Source: Poriferisodalis sp965208925 (lineage in GTDB: Bacteria; Actinomycetota; Acidimicrobiia; Acidimicrobiales; Poriferisodalaceae). From it: a stretch of 64,000 bases of DNA. Positions within the stretch are counted from its first letter, which is position 1, and the number at the start of each line of letters is the position of its first letter. A program made the position numbers and the translations under genes. Below the pieces are notes generated by a model. That model ran no database searches. It had not been told where the DNA came from and saw nothing but the letters and a program-made list of their open reading frames with translations. The DNA lies in contig NZ_OZ242364.1 in the NCBI RefSeq assembly GCF_965208925.1, forward strand, positions 2,294,001 to 2,358,000, written 5' to 3'. Shown one piece after another: positions 24,498 through 32,422 of the stretch.

Positions 24498-24599
24498 CTC
24501 GTCGGTTCGTACAGATCGATCTTCGTGGCGATGCCCACCGTTGCGTGGCTGAAGGGCTACGAGCCCGGCTGGGCCGCCGCCGCTAGCGCTCTACTGGCC
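24498..24599 (+). pseudogene. Decayed duplicate of the secF 3' end
   Basis: From about 24498 the plus strand reads LVGSYRSIFVAMPTVAWLKGYEPGWAAA, matching the end of SecF (copy at 23585-23665) with several mostly synonymous changes. It then jumps to the last bases of secF and beyond (GCCGCCGCTAGCGC, ending CTACTGGCC), skipping about 110 bases present in the intact gene. The deletion joint is a GGGCCGCCGC shared by both sides. There is no start codon in context. The far end runs about 9 bases into the neighbouring toxin gene. The divergence suggests either an old duplication or DNA from a relative's secF locus. Confidence 0.8.
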
Positions 24600-25016
24600 G
24601 GTCGTCCAGTACTGCTGCAATCGCTCGATTGCCGCTTCAGCGGTCATGCCTGCGAGCTGGTCGTCCGACAGGCCGACTCGTTGCTTGAGCAGGTACAGCA
24701 CTTCAGTGGGGATCGAGTGCTCTGGCGCGGCAGGCTGGCCTCGCCGAGGCAGGATGCCATCGTTCACGCAGCGCCAGAACTCCCGCTGGCTCACTCGGAG
24801 CTGATCACGCAGGATGTGCGACCAGATCCCGCTGCCATAGACCGTTCGGTCTGGCGGGCGCGAGATGCGGGTCCTCAGCACGTCTCCGTCCGGCAAGTCC
24901 AGCTCATAGGTCTCGTGGTGCGTGCTGCGACTGCCGGTGGCCGACCGTACGAGCTGCCAGCCTTCGGACTCGCAGAAGCGGCGATGGTCGTCGCGGGTTG
25001 CTGCGGGGAAACTCAC
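24591..25016 (-). CDS. Putative toxin, actinobacterial 'cytotoxic translational repressor' family
   Basis: 141-residue protein resembling a group annotated in actinobacteria as cytotoxic translational repressor of a toxin-antitoxin system. Recognisable text: CESEGWQLVRSATGSRSTHHETYELDLP, LRTRISRPPDRTVYG, WSHILRDQLRVSQREFWRCV, and a Glu/Trp-containing end (IERLQQYWTTGQ). The biochemical activity of the family is not established to my knowledge. The GTG start overlaps the upstream Phd-like antitoxin stop (GTGA). A longer open frame upstream is only frame shadow of the antitoxin. The 3' end abuts the secF remnant. Confidence 0.65.
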   Translation of the reverse strand: MSFPAATRDDHRRFCESEGWQLVRSATGSRSTHHETYELDLPDGDVLRTRISRPPDRTVYGSGIWSHILRDQLRVSQREFWRCVNDGILPRRGQPAAPEHSIPTEVLYLLKQRVGLSDDQLAGMTAEAAIERLQQYWTTGQ

Positions 25017-25420
25017 TCGCCGCCCCGGACCCATCCGGTCAGGTCGGCGTCCGAACTCAGCGATACGAAGTGCACGAGCGGCCAGTGCTGCGCGTGGTTG
25101 GGAGCGAGTCGCAACCGCTCGACCCAGTCCTCGGCGTACTCTCGCAGGGCCACGACGAACTCCTCGGTCGCCTCGTCGAGATCGGCTCCGTCGGCAGCGA
25201 CCGGGGTGCCAGGCAGGAACACCGACCACCCGTCACCTTCGGCAATGGCCTCCGGTCGACGCAGCCGCGGCGACGCGGCCAAGAGCTCGTACAGCAGCGC
25301 CATGTCCATTACGACAGCGCGGCGGCCATGGCGCTCGACGCCCACCGGCACGCCCCGGTCAGCCGTGTCGAGCACCTCCTTAAGCCGGTTGCGGGTGTCG
25401 GTATAGGAGAGAAAGGCCAT
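25013..25420 (-). CDS. Phd/YefM-type antitoxin of the second module
   Basis: 135 residues. The N-terminal third is a Phd/YefM DNA-binding fold (SYTDTRNRLKEVLDTADRGVPVGVERHGRRAVVMDM); the long C-terminal part (DLDEATEEFVVALREYAEDWVERL) would neutralise the toxin. ATG 25420 is chosen because GGGAG stands 7 bases upstream. Four 9-bp iterons lie 43-78 bases upstream and are the likely autoregulatory site. Coupled to its toxin by GTGA. Confidence 0.75.
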   Translation of the reverse strand: MAFLSYTDTRNRLKEVLDTADRGVPVGVERHGRRAVVMDMALLYELLAASPRLRRPEAIAEGDGWSVFLPGTPVAADGADLDEATEEFVVALREYAEDWVERLRLAPNHAQHWPLVHFVSLSSDADLTGWVRGGE

Positions 25421-25462
25421 AGCGATGCTCCCTGACTGGCACGCACCTGACACACTACACGA

Positions 25463-25498
25463 TTCACGTACTTTACGTACTTCACGTACTTCGCGTGC
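25463..25498. repeat. Four 9-bp iterons TTCACGTAC upstream of the phd-like gene
   Basis: Units at 25463, 25472, 25481 and 25490 (TTCACGTAC, TTTACGTAC, TTCACGTAC, TTCGCGTGC), head to tail without spacers; each holds a palindromic ACGT-type core. Close spacing upstream of an antitoxin gene suggests cooperative operator binding rather than a replication origin. Confidence 0.75.
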
Positions 25499-25521
25499 GT
25501 TGCGCTCGAGGTAGGTTTGCG

Positions 25522-26010
25522 TCAGCTTCGGATGTCCTTGATGCGCAGCATCAGCGTGAGATCGTCAATGGGGGACGACTCGAATCCGAAGTGTCGGTAG
25601 AAGCTGCTCGCCTGCTCGTCCTTCGCATGCACCAGGACGAGGCGTAGCCCCGTGAGCTCGGCTACCTCGAGAGCGGTCTGCAAGAAGTGCTTCAACAGCG
25701 CGGCGGCGAGTCCTGCGCCTTGATGTCGGAGATCGACGGCGAGGCGGCCGAGCAGCATCGCGGGGAGGGGGTCGGGCTGGTTGCGTGCGGCTCGACGGGT
25801 CGCCTCCGAGCGGGCAACGACTGCAGTGCTCGATGCGTAGTACGCCACCACTTGATCCGCGTGCACGACGACCCAGGTTCGGCTGGAACCCTCGCGCTGA
25901 TTGTGAGCAGCCCGGCGACGAAGCCAGTTGTTCAGCGCTTCGTCGCCGCAGTCGAATGCCTCGATGTCATGTGAATTCGAGAAGAGTTCTGGTCCGCGGA
26001 AGGCGCTCAC
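25522..26010 (-). CDS. tacT: GNAT-family acetyltransferase toxin (TacT/AtaT type)
   Basis: 162-residue GNAT fold: acceptor segment (FDCGDEALNNWLRRRAAHNQREGSSRTWVV), acetyl-CoA loop region (LGRLAVDLRHQGAGLAAALLKHFLQ, matching the R/QxxGxG/A pattern), and the FYRHFGF strand with the Tyr that is catalytic in TacT. Known family members acetylate the amino group of charged tRNAs and stop translation. It overlaps the DUF1778 antitoxin by 4 bases (ATGA), the standard arrangement. Confidence 0.88.
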   Translation of the reverse strand: MSAFRGPELFSNSHDIEAFDCGDEALNNWLRRRAAHNQREGSSRTWVVVHADQVVAYYASSTAVVARSEATRRAARNQPDPLPAMLLGRLAVDLRHQGAGLAAALLKHFLQTALEVAELTGLRLVLVHAKDEQASSFYRHFGFESSPIDDLTLMLRIKDIRS

Positions 26011-26282
26011 TGCTGGCGTTCAAGCACCGATGGCTCGGCGAGCAGGGTTTCGAGCCTGGGCTTGTGCCGGGCCGGCTGGTCCAAGATGGCTCTGAGCTGA
26101 TCCCACTCGTCGGATGACAGCGCGAAAACGCGGCGGTCGGCCAGATCGTCGGCTGCGGAAGCAATCGCGCAGTTCACGACGTACTCATTGAGCGACTTCC
26201 CGGTTGCACGCAGCGCTTGACGGACGATCGCGTCCTGCATTGGCGTTACCCGCAGCGTCCACCGTTCGGTCTTGGTGCTCAT
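26007..26282 (-). CDS. tacA: DUF1778 ribbon-helix-helix antitoxin (TacA type)
   Basis: 91 residues: RHH domain (RWTLRVTPMQDAIVRQALRATGKSLNEYVV) and a C-terminal toxin-binding tail (FALSSDEWDQLRAILDQPARHKPRLETLL) characteristic of DUF1778. ATG 26282 is chosen over an in-frame codon 30 bases upstream because TACAAT ends 6 bases before it and the RHH then starts at the usual place. Upstream extension would run through the operator palindrome. Confidence 0.88.
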   Translation of the reverse strand: MSTKTERWTLRVTPMQDAIVRQALRATGKSLNEYVVNCAIASAADDLADRRVFALSSDEWDQLRAILDQPARHKPRLETLLAEPSVLERQQ

Positions 26283-26288
26283 GCGCCG

Positions 26289-26311
26289 ATTGTACGCCAG
26301 ATCGACGTACA
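26289..26311 (-). promoter_or_regulatory. tacAT promoter/operator
   Basis: Minus-strand TACAAT (26289-26294) is 6 bases from the tacA ATG. It is overlapped by an inverted repeat TGTACG-N9-CGTACA (26291-26311), a good site for RHH autorepression. Confidence 0.55.
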
Positions 26312-26313
26312 TT

Positions 26314-26477
26314 TCAGATGATTTCTTGGCGTCGCTTGCCGCTCATGGACGTGCGCTGCCGCGACCCGTGGCGAGTGGCGTCGTTGCGATGAGACACTCG
26401 CAGGACTTCGACGTTCCGGCGTGCGTCGTCGATCCGGTAGATGACGCGGTAGGTGCCTCGTCGGGCGCTGTGCTCAT
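26314..26477 (-). pseudogene. Remnant of a RelE-family toxin
   Basis: Only the C-terminal core of RelE is readable (RRGTYRVIYRIDDARRNVEVLRVSH, then NDATRHG); about 50 N-terminal residues are missing. The ATG that overlaps the antitoxin stop (26477, ATGA) opens a different frame of about 41 codons with no RelE character, so the gene has both a 5' deletion and a frame break. In-frame upstream codons fall inside the antitoxin gene. The toxin is presumably dead while the antitoxin is intact. Confidence 0.72.
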
Positions 26478-26743
26478 CCGTTGCGGAGCGCCCGGACCGC
26501 CTCCACCCCGCGCACGACATCTCCTGCGGCGATGGCGTGCTGGGCTGCCGCGAGTTCGCGCAGTGCCTCGCTGTCGGTCAGGATCGCGAGCGTCTCCTCC
26601 AGCGATTCAAGATCCTGAGGGCTCATGAGCACCGCCGCAGGCGATCCGTTGCGAGTGATGACGACTCGCTCGTGCTGGCTGTGCACACGCTCCACGAAGT
26701 CAGAGAATTGATCCCTCACGGTACGCAGCGATTCAGTGGACAT
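26474..26743 (-). CDS. Phd/YefM-family antitoxin, orphaned from its RelE toxin
   Basis: 89 residues, full length for YefM: STESLRTVRDQFSDFVERV, HERVVITRNGSPAAVLMSPQDLESLEETLAIL, ending GDVVRGVEAVRALRNG. The ending is typical of actinobacterial YefM partnered with RelE. A CACAATTGTG palindrome lies 4 bases upstream of the ATG. It is the first gene of the minus-strand island, nearest relA, and is followed by a broken relE. Confidence 0.85.
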   Translation of the reverse strand: MSTESLRTVRDQFSDFVERVHSQHERVVITRNGSPAAVLMSPQDLESLEETLAILTDSEALRELAAAQHAIAAGDVVRGVEAVRALRNG

Positions 26744-26746
26744 GGC

Positions 26747-26756
26747 CACAATTGTG
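26747..26756. promoter_or_regulatory. Palindrome CACAATTGTG upstream of the YefM-like gene
   Basis: A perfect 10-bp palindrome between 4 and 13 bases before the antitoxin start, the expected place for a YefM autoregulatory site. Confidence 0.45.
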
Positions 26757-26905
26757 CCACGGACTGATGGAGATCGTGCACACAGTTCCGGCCGCCGAGC
26801 CGAAGACCCTGACCGCCGGCGCCGCACGGCAGAATGAGAGTGTGAGTCTTCCTGTGTTTGGCTGCGCGCCGGCCGGACGCCGCTGCGAGAAGCTTGGCTA
26901 GGACC

Positions 26906-29191
26906 ATGCCTGCGGTGTCGCGCGTGCTGCCGTGGCGGCGCATCGCGAACACGGTCGCGGCCGACATCTCGCCGGTGGTCGAGCGCTACCGCCAGCGCTG
27001 GCCGAAGCGGTCGCCCGAGCTGGTCATCCGGGCGTACGAAGCGGCCGCGCAGGCGCACGAGGGCCAGCGCCGCAAGACCGGCGAGGCCTACATCACCCAT
27101 CCGGTCGCCGTGGCAGGCGTGGTCGCCGACCTCGGTCTCGACGACACCTCGATTGCCGCAGCGCTGCTGCACGATGCCGTGGAGGACACCAGCGTGGAGC
27201 TGGTCGCGCTGTCCGACGACTTCGGCCCCGAGGTAGCGGCCATCGTGGACGGGGTCACCAAGCTCGACCGGGTCCGCTTCGCCTCCAAGCAGGCACAGCA
27301 GGCCGCCACGCTGCGCAAGATGCTCGTGGCGATCGCCAACGATCCCCGCGTCCTGATGATCAAGCTGTCTGACCGGCTGCACAACATGCGCACGATCGGG
27401 GCGCTCGGTGCCGCGAAGCAGGCCGACGTGGCCCGCGAGACGCTCGACATCTACGCCCCGCTCGCGAATCGGCTGGGCATGCAGCAGGTGCGCGACGAGC
27501 TGGAGGACCTGGCCTTCGCGGCGCTGTACCCGAAGCGCTACGCCGAGATCGACCGCATGCTGGCCGAGCGCACTCCCGAGCAGGAGCGCTACGTCGACCA
27601 GGTGCTGGAGGAGGTCCGCGAGCAGCTCTCCCGGATGAAGATCGAGGCCACGGTGACCGGGCGCAAGAAGCACCACTGGAGCGTCTACGAGAAGATGGTC
27701 ATCAAGAACCGCTCATTCGACGAGATCTTCGACCTGGTGGGCATCCGGGTGGTGGTGCCGACGATCCGCGACGCGTATGCGGCGCTGGGCTCCATACACG
27801 CGACCTGGAAACCGGTGACGGGCCGGTTCAAGGACTACATCGCGATGCCCAAGTTCAACCTGTACCAGTCGCTGCACACCACGGTGGTCGGCCCGTCGGG
27901 CACGGCCGTGGAAGTACAGATCCGCACCGACGAGATGCACCAGCGTGCCGAGTACGGCGTGGCGGCCCACTGGCGCTACAAGGCCGAGCGCGACGGCAAC
28001 GGCAACAAGAGCAGCAGCAAGAGCAGCAAAGCGCAGCGCCAAGGCAGCGCATCCGTCGAGGAAGACATGCCGTGGCTGAGCCGGCTGGTCGAGTGGCAGG
28101 CCGAGTCCGACGACCCGGCCGAGTTCATGCGCACGATCGCTAGCGACCTCGGTCACGGGGAGGTGTACGTGTTCACACCCAACGGCGACGTGGTGACGCT
28201 GCCGACCGGCGCCACGCCCATTGACTTCGCGTACGCCATTCACACCGACATCGGCGACACGCTCATCGGCGCCAAGATCGACGGCCGGCTCGTGCCGCTC
28301 GACCGGCAGCTGCGCTCCGGCGACACGGTGGAAGCGTTCACCTCCGACGATCCCGGCACGCGGCCGTCGCGCGACTGGCTGGAGATCGCCGTCACACCGA
28401 GGGCCCGATACAGCATCCGGCGCTGGTTTGCCCGTTCGGACCGGTCCGAGTGGGAGGCGGCCGGGCGAGAGGCGATCTCGGACGAGCTGCGCTCCGAGGG
28501 GCTCAAAGCGTCGCTGCTGATCGACGGCGATGAGATGCGTGCGGTAGCGGAGCAGTTCAGCCGCGCCGATCTCGACCAGCTCTTCGAAGCGGTCGGCAAG
28601 GGAGACGTGCGACCCCATTCGGTGGCCAAGCGGCTCGTCAGCCACCTGCGAGGCGAGGGCGACGGCGTGCAGCTGCCGGCCCGGCCCGCCCGGCAGCGGG
28701 GCTCGCGCCGCCGCCGTTCCGCCGGCGTGCACGTCGACGGCCACGACGACGCGCTGGTGCGCCTGGCCCGTTGCTGCAGCCCGGTGCGCGGCGACGAGAT
28801 CCTGGGCTTCTCGACCAGCGGGCGCGGCATCTCGGTGCATCGCGCCGACTGTGCCAACGCGGCCGAGCTGGCTACGGCGTCGGGGGCTCGTCAGGTCGAG
28901 GTGGAATGGGACGAGAGCTGGGCGGGCGAGTTCGCCGCTGCGCTGGAGGTGCGCGGGCTCGACCGCAACCGCCTGCTGCTCGACGTGGTGCAGGTGGTGT
29001 CGGGCCGCCACGACCTGTCGATCGCGAGCTGCGACACCTTCGTCGGCGACGACCAGGTAGCGGTGATGCAGTTCGAGGTGGAGGTGGGCGACCCCATCCT
29101 GCTGGATCAGCTGCTGGCTGCCCTGCGCGAGGTGCCCGGCGTGTTCGACGCCTACCGCACGCTCGAAGGCCTCGCCCGCACCGAATACTGA
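26906..29191 (+). CDS. relA: Bifunctional (p)ppGpp synthetase/hydrolase Rel
   Basis: Stringent-response enzyme of 761 aa. HD hydrolase domain with HD pair H89/D90 (ALLHDAVEDT) and KLSDRLHNMRT; synthetase domain (KKHHWSVYEKM, FDLVGIRVVV, KFNLYQSLHTTVVG, EVQIRTDEMHQRAEYGVAAHW); TGS (VYVFTPNGDVVTLPTGATPIDFAYAIHTDIG); C-terminal zinc-finger/ACT region (RLARCCSPVRGDEI, then an ACT domain). Both catalytic sites look intact. ATG 26906 is selected (AGGA upstream); a TTG 48 bases earlier is in frame. It is usually next to secF and apt; here the toxin-antitoxin island intervenes and apt is absent. Confidence 0.95.
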   Translation: MPAVSRVLPWRRIANTVAADISPVVERYRQRWPKRSPELVIRAYEAAAQAHEGQRRKTGEAYITHPVAVAGVVADLGLDDTSIAAALLHDAVEDTSVELVALSDDFGPEVAAIVDGVTKLDRVRFASKQAQQAATLRKMLVAIANDPRVLMIKLSDRLHNMRTIGALGAAKQADVARETLDIYAPLANRLGMQQVRDELEDLAFAALYPKRYAEIDRMLAERTPEQERYVDQVLEEVREQLSRMKIEATVTGRKKHHWSVYEKMVIKNRSFDEIFDLVGIRVVVPTIRDAYAALGSIHATWKPVTGRFKDYIAMPKFNLYQSLHTTVVGPSGTAVEVQIRTDEMHQRAEYGVAAHWRYKAERDGNGNKSSSKSSKAQRQGSASVEEDMPWLSRLVEWQAESDDPAEFMRTIASDLGHGEVYVFTPNGDVVTLPTGATPIDFAYAIHTDIGDTLIGAKIDGRLVPLDRQLRSGDTVEAFTSDDPGTRPSRDWLEIAVTPRARYSIRRWFARSDRSEWEAAGREAISDELRSEGLKASLLIDGDEMRAVAEQFSRADLDQLFEAVGKGDVRPHSVAKRLVSHLRGEGDGVQLPARPARQRGSRRRRSAGVHVDGHDDALVRLARCCSPVRGDEILGFSTSGRGISVHRADCANAAELATASGARQVEVEWDESWAGEFAAALEVRGLDRNRLLLDVVQVVSGRHDLSIASCDTFVGDDQVAVMQFEVEVGDPILLDQLLAALREVPGVFDAYRTLEGLARTEY

Positions 29192-29228
29192 CGTACTGGG
29201 ACAGCTAGGACTGGCGACGGCAGGGCCG

Positions 29229-29234
29229 TAGCCT
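29229..29234 (+). promoter_or_regulatory. Putative -10 (TAGCCT) for hisS-aspS
   Basis: TAGCCT ends 9 bases before the hisS ATG with no ribosome site between, identical in hexamer and spacing to the queA start. Confidence 0.45.
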
Positions 29235-29243
29235 GCGCTGGTC

Positions 29244-30596
29244 ATGTCCGGTACGCCTTCGACGCCCGCGCGCCCTGCCGACGGCGGCGATGCGGCGGCC
29301 CCGAAGTCGTTCCGTACGCCGATCGGGACGCACGATCTCGCGCCGCCCGAATCGAGCCGCTGGGTGGCGTTGCTGGGAGCCTTCATCGCCGCAGCCGACC
29401 GTGCCGGCTTCGGCTATCTGCAGACGCCGATCTTCGAGGACATCGGCGTGTTTGCGCGCATCGGCGAGGGCACCGACGTGGTCGGCAAGGAGATGTACGA
29501 GTTCTTCGACCGCAGCGACCGCCATCTGGCGCTGCGGCCCGAGTGCACAGCGTCGGTCTGCCGCGCATTCGCCCAGCACCGCCCCACCACGCCGTGGAAG
29601 GTCTGGTATCAGGGGCCGTTCTTCCGCTACGAGGCGCCCCAGGCCGGCCGCTACCGCCAGTTCCACCAGATCGGGGCGGAAACGCTCGGCACCGACGACC
29701 CTGATGCCGATGTGGAGATCATCGCCCTCGCCACCGAGTTCTTCCGCGCAATCGGGCTGCAGCGGGTACCGCTGCTGGTGAACTCGATGGGCGACGCCGA
29801 CACCCGCGCTGCCTACGGCGAGGCACTGAGCACCTACCTGCAGCGTCGCATCGGCGACGTGGACCCGCAGGATCAGGACAAGATCGAGCACCACCCGCTG
29901 CGCATCCTGGATTCCAAGCGTGCGGCCACGGCGGCAGTAGCCGCGGAAGCCCCCCGGATCATCGACCATCTGTCGGCAGCCACGGCAGCCCACTTCGAGC
30001 GGGTGCGCGAAGGGCTGGATGCACTCGGGATCGAGCACGACGTCGAGCACAAGCTCGTACGGGGGCTCGACTACTACACCCGCACCACGTTCGAGTTCCG
30101 AGCCGCCAGCCTCGACGCCGCCCAGGACACGATCTGCGGCGGCGGTCGCTACAACGGGCTCGTGGAGGCGCTCGGCGGTCCGCCGACGCCTGGCATCGGC
30201 TTTGCCCTGGGCATCGAGCGGCTGCTGCTGGCCTGCGATGCCGAAGGCGTCTTCGATGTTCCGGCGCAGCGGGCCGAGGTGTGGGTGATCGACACGGCGG
30301 GAGGCGCTGCGGCACGCGATCTCACGCACGAGCTTCGCTCGGTGGGCATCCGGGCAGACCGAGCATTCGACGACCGGTCGATGCGGGCGCAGATGCGCGC
30401 TGCTGACCGCTCCGGTGCCGAGATAGCGCTCATCGTGGGCAGCGACGAAGTCGACGCCGGCACCGTCACGGTTCGGCCGCTCCGACGCCCTGACGGCGGC
30501 GAGGCTGACATTGCGCAGCAGACCGTGCCGCGTGCCGAGCTGCTGGGCGCGCTGCGGCGCATCTTCGACGAGCTCAATGCGGAAGGTGGGACGTGA
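29244..30596 (+). CDS. hisS: Histidyl-tRNA synthetase
   Basis: Class II synthetase, 450 aa. Motif 2 region (LALRPECTASVCRAF; KVWYQGPFFRYEAPQAGRYRQFHQIGAE), histidine A motif (VRGLDYYTRTTFEF) and motif 3 (ICGGGRYNGLVEALGGPPTPGIGFALGIERL) are all present, followed by the anticodon-binding domain. A disordered N-terminus of about 25 residues precedes TPIGTHDLAPPES. The stop overlaps the aspS start. Confidence 0.95.
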   Translation: MSGTPSTPARPADGGDAAAPKSFRTPIGTHDLAPPESSRWVALLGAFIAAADRAGFGYLQTPIFEDIGVFARIGEGTDVVGKEMYEFFDRSDRHLALRPECTASVCRAFAQHRPTTPWKVWYQGPFFRYEAPQAGRYRQFHQIGAETLGTDDPDADVEIIALATEFFRAIGLQRVPLLVNSMGDADTRAAYGEALSTYLQRRIGDVDPQDQDKIEHHPLRILDSKRAATAAVAAEAPRIIDHLSAATAAHFERVREGLDALGIEHDVEHKLVRGLDYYTRTTFEFRAASLDAAQDTICGGGRYNGLVEALGGPPTPGIGFALGIERLLLACDAEGVFDVPAQRAEVWVIDTAGGAAARDLTHELRSVGIRADRAFDDRSMRAQMRAADRSGAEIALIVGSDEVDAGTVTVRPLRRPDGGEADIAQQTVPRAELLGALRRIFDELNAEGGT

Positions 30597-32422
30597 TGGG
30601 CACAGCGATGCGAACCGACTACTGCGGGCGGCTGAGCCGTGCCGACATCGGCCGCGAAGTCACCGTCTGCGGCTGGGTCTCCCGGCGCCGCGAGCACGGC
30701 GAGCACCTGGCCTTCGTCGACCTGCGCGACCGCACCGGCATCGTGCAGTGCGTCGTGGACCACGCTCACGATCTGCGTTCGGAGTACGTGCTGTCGGTGA
30801 CCGGCACAGTTCGCGTACGTCCAGAAGACACAGCCAATCCCGACTTGGCCACCGGCGAGATCGAGATCGGCGATGCGACGGTTGAGGTGCTGTCGCGCTC
30901 CGAGCCGCCGCCATTCCAGATCGACGGCCGCACCGAGGTCGACGAGATGCTCCGCATCCGCCATCGCTACCTCGACCTGCGGAACCCCCGCATGCACTCG
31001 AACCTGGTCAATCGGGCACGGGTGAACGCAGCGATCCGCCGCTCGATGGAGGCGGCTGAGTTCATCGAGGTCGAGACGCCGACGCTGGTGGCATCGACGC
31101 CTGAGGGCGCCCGCGATTTCGTGGTGCCGAGCCGCCTGCATCAGGGGCGCTTCTACGCGCTGCCGCAGAGCCCGCAGCTGTTCAAGCAGCTCTGCATGGT
31201 GGGCGGCATCGACCGCTATTACCAGATCGCCCGCTGCCTGCGCGACGAAGACCTGCGGGCCGATCGGCAGTTCGAGTTCACCCAGCTCGACCTCGAGATG
31301 AGCTTCGCCAGCGGCGCCGAGGTGCGGGCCGTGATCAGCGAGGCGGTCGCCGAAGCCGCTTCCGAGATCACCGGAGCGCGCCCTGCAGCGATGCCCGAGA
31401 TCAGCTGGCACGAGGCGATCGACCGCTACGGGTCGGACAAGCCCGACCTGCGCTTCGGGCTCGAGCTCGTCGAGCTCACCGACCTGTTCGCGGAGACCGG
31501 CTTCAACGCGTTCAAGGCGCCTGCGGTTCGGGGCATCCGGGTGCCCGGCGGCGGCGACATCAGCCGCAACGCAGTCGACGATCTCACCAAGCAGTGCCAG
31601 CGCTGGGGCGCCAAGGGCCTCGTGTGGATGCGAGTCGGCGCTGGCGAGCCGCTGGCCGACGGCGCCCGCAGCGCGGCCGGTGGCCGGCTGGCCGTCATCT
31701 CTCCGGTCGCCAAGTTCATGTCAGATGCCGAGATCGACGGCGTGCTGGAGCGCCTGGGCGCCGAGGCGGGGGACATGTGCTACCTGGTGGCCGACACCTG
31801 GCGCAGGGCCAGCGGGGTGCTCGGCCTGCTGCGGCTGGAGCTGGGCCGCCCACCGGTGAACGAGGGCGGCCTGCACTTCCTGTGGGTGGTCGACTTTCCG
31901 CTCTTCGAGGACGTCAGTGCAGATGGCCTCCCGATCCCGGCGCACCACCCGTTCACGATGCCCCATGCCGACGATCTGGACATTGTCGCCGCGGCATCGG
32001 CGCGCATGGCATCTGGCGGCGGCTTCGATGCTGAGACCTTGCTGGGCGTGCGCTCGCAGGCGTACGACCTCGTGCTGAACGGCTGGGAGCTGGGCTCGGG
32101 CAGCGTCCGGATACATCGGGGCGACATCCAGCAGCAGGTCTTCGATCTGCTGGGCATCGACCCGGCTGCAGCGCAGGAGCGATTCGGGTTCCTGCTGGAT
32201 GCGTTCCGGTTCGGCGCTCCGCCGCACGCCGGCTTTGCGTTCGGCATCGATCGGCTAGCAGCGCTGCTGTGCGGCGAGGAGAACATCCGCGAGGTCATCG
32301 CGTTCCCCAAGAGCCAGTCCGGCGCCGACCCGCTCACCAATGCCCCGAGCCGCATTTCAGCCGACCAGCTGGAAGAGTTGGGCTTGGCTGTCATCGCCTC
32401 GGACGAAGAGGTCGATTCGTGA
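30593..32422 (+). CDS. aspS: Aspartyl-tRNA synthetase (bacterial type)
   Basis: Class II synthetase, 609 aa. N-terminal OB anticodon domain (GREVTVCGWVSRRREHGEHLAFVDLRDRTGIVQCV), catalytic core (RHRYLDLRNPRMH, SPQLFKQLCMVGGIDRYYQIARCLRDEDLRADRQFEFTQ read as motif 2) and the bacterial GAD insertion (about residues 285-420). Motif 3 ends AFGIDRLAALLCGEENIREVIAFPK. GTG 30593 overlaps hisS (GTGA); ATG 30596 and ATG 30608 (MRTDYCGRL) are also in frame, and the last gives the commonest family N-terminus. Confidence 0.95.
   Translation: MMGTAMRTDYCGRLSRADIGREVTVCGWVSRRREHGEHLAFVDLRDRTGIVQCVVDHAHDLRSEYVLSVTGTVRVRPEDTANPDLATGEIEIGDATVEVLSRSEPPPFQIDGRTEVDEMLRIRHRYLDLRNPRMHSNLVNRARVNAAIRRSMEAAEFIEVETPTLVASTPEGARDFVVPSRLHQGRFYALPQSPQLFKQLCMVGGIDRYYQIARCLRDEDLRADRQFEFTQLDLEMSFASGAEVRAVISEAVAEAASEITGARPAAMPEISWHEAIDRYGSDKPDLRFGLELVELTDLFAETGFNAFKAPAVRGIRVPGGGDISRNAVDDLTKQCQRWGAKGLVWMRVGAGEPLADGARSAAGGRLAVISPVAKFMSDAEIDGVLERLGAEAGDMCYLVADTWRRASGVLGLLRLELGRPPVNEGGLHFLWVVDFPLFEDVSADGLPIPAHHPFTMPHADDLDIVAAASARMASGGGFDAETLLGVRSQAYDLVLNGWELGSGSVRIHRGDIQQQVFDLLGIDPAAAQERFGFLLDAFRFGAPPHAGFAFGIDRLAALLCGEENIREVIAFPKSQSGADPLTNAPSRISADQLEELGLAVIASDEEVDS

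Noticed and set aside
24591..25229. Longer 212-codon version of the module-2 toxin
   Set aside because: The extra N-terminal 71 codons are Arg-rich shadow of the antitoxin gene; the GTG at 25016 overlaps the antitoxin stop as in coupled pairs.
24459..25406. 315-codon plus-strand frame through the secF remnant and the Phd module
   Set aside because: Only the first part resembles SecF; the remainder is antisense to a toxin-antitoxin pair, and no ribosome site precedes it. Treated as a pseudogene fragment.
25463..25498. Possible CRISPR array or replication iterons
   Set aside because: Nine-base units without spacers directly upstream of an antitoxin gene; far too short for CRISPR, and no rep gene nearby.
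23792..26760. Integrative element with integrase or transposase
   Set aside because: No integrase, transposase or terminal inverted repeats were found; only toxin-antitoxin genes and the secF remnant are present.
26474..27676. Long minus-strand frame reading from relA antisense into the YefM-like gene
   Set aside because: Only the last 89 codons are a real protein; the rest is antisense to relA. The ATG at 26743 is the credible start.
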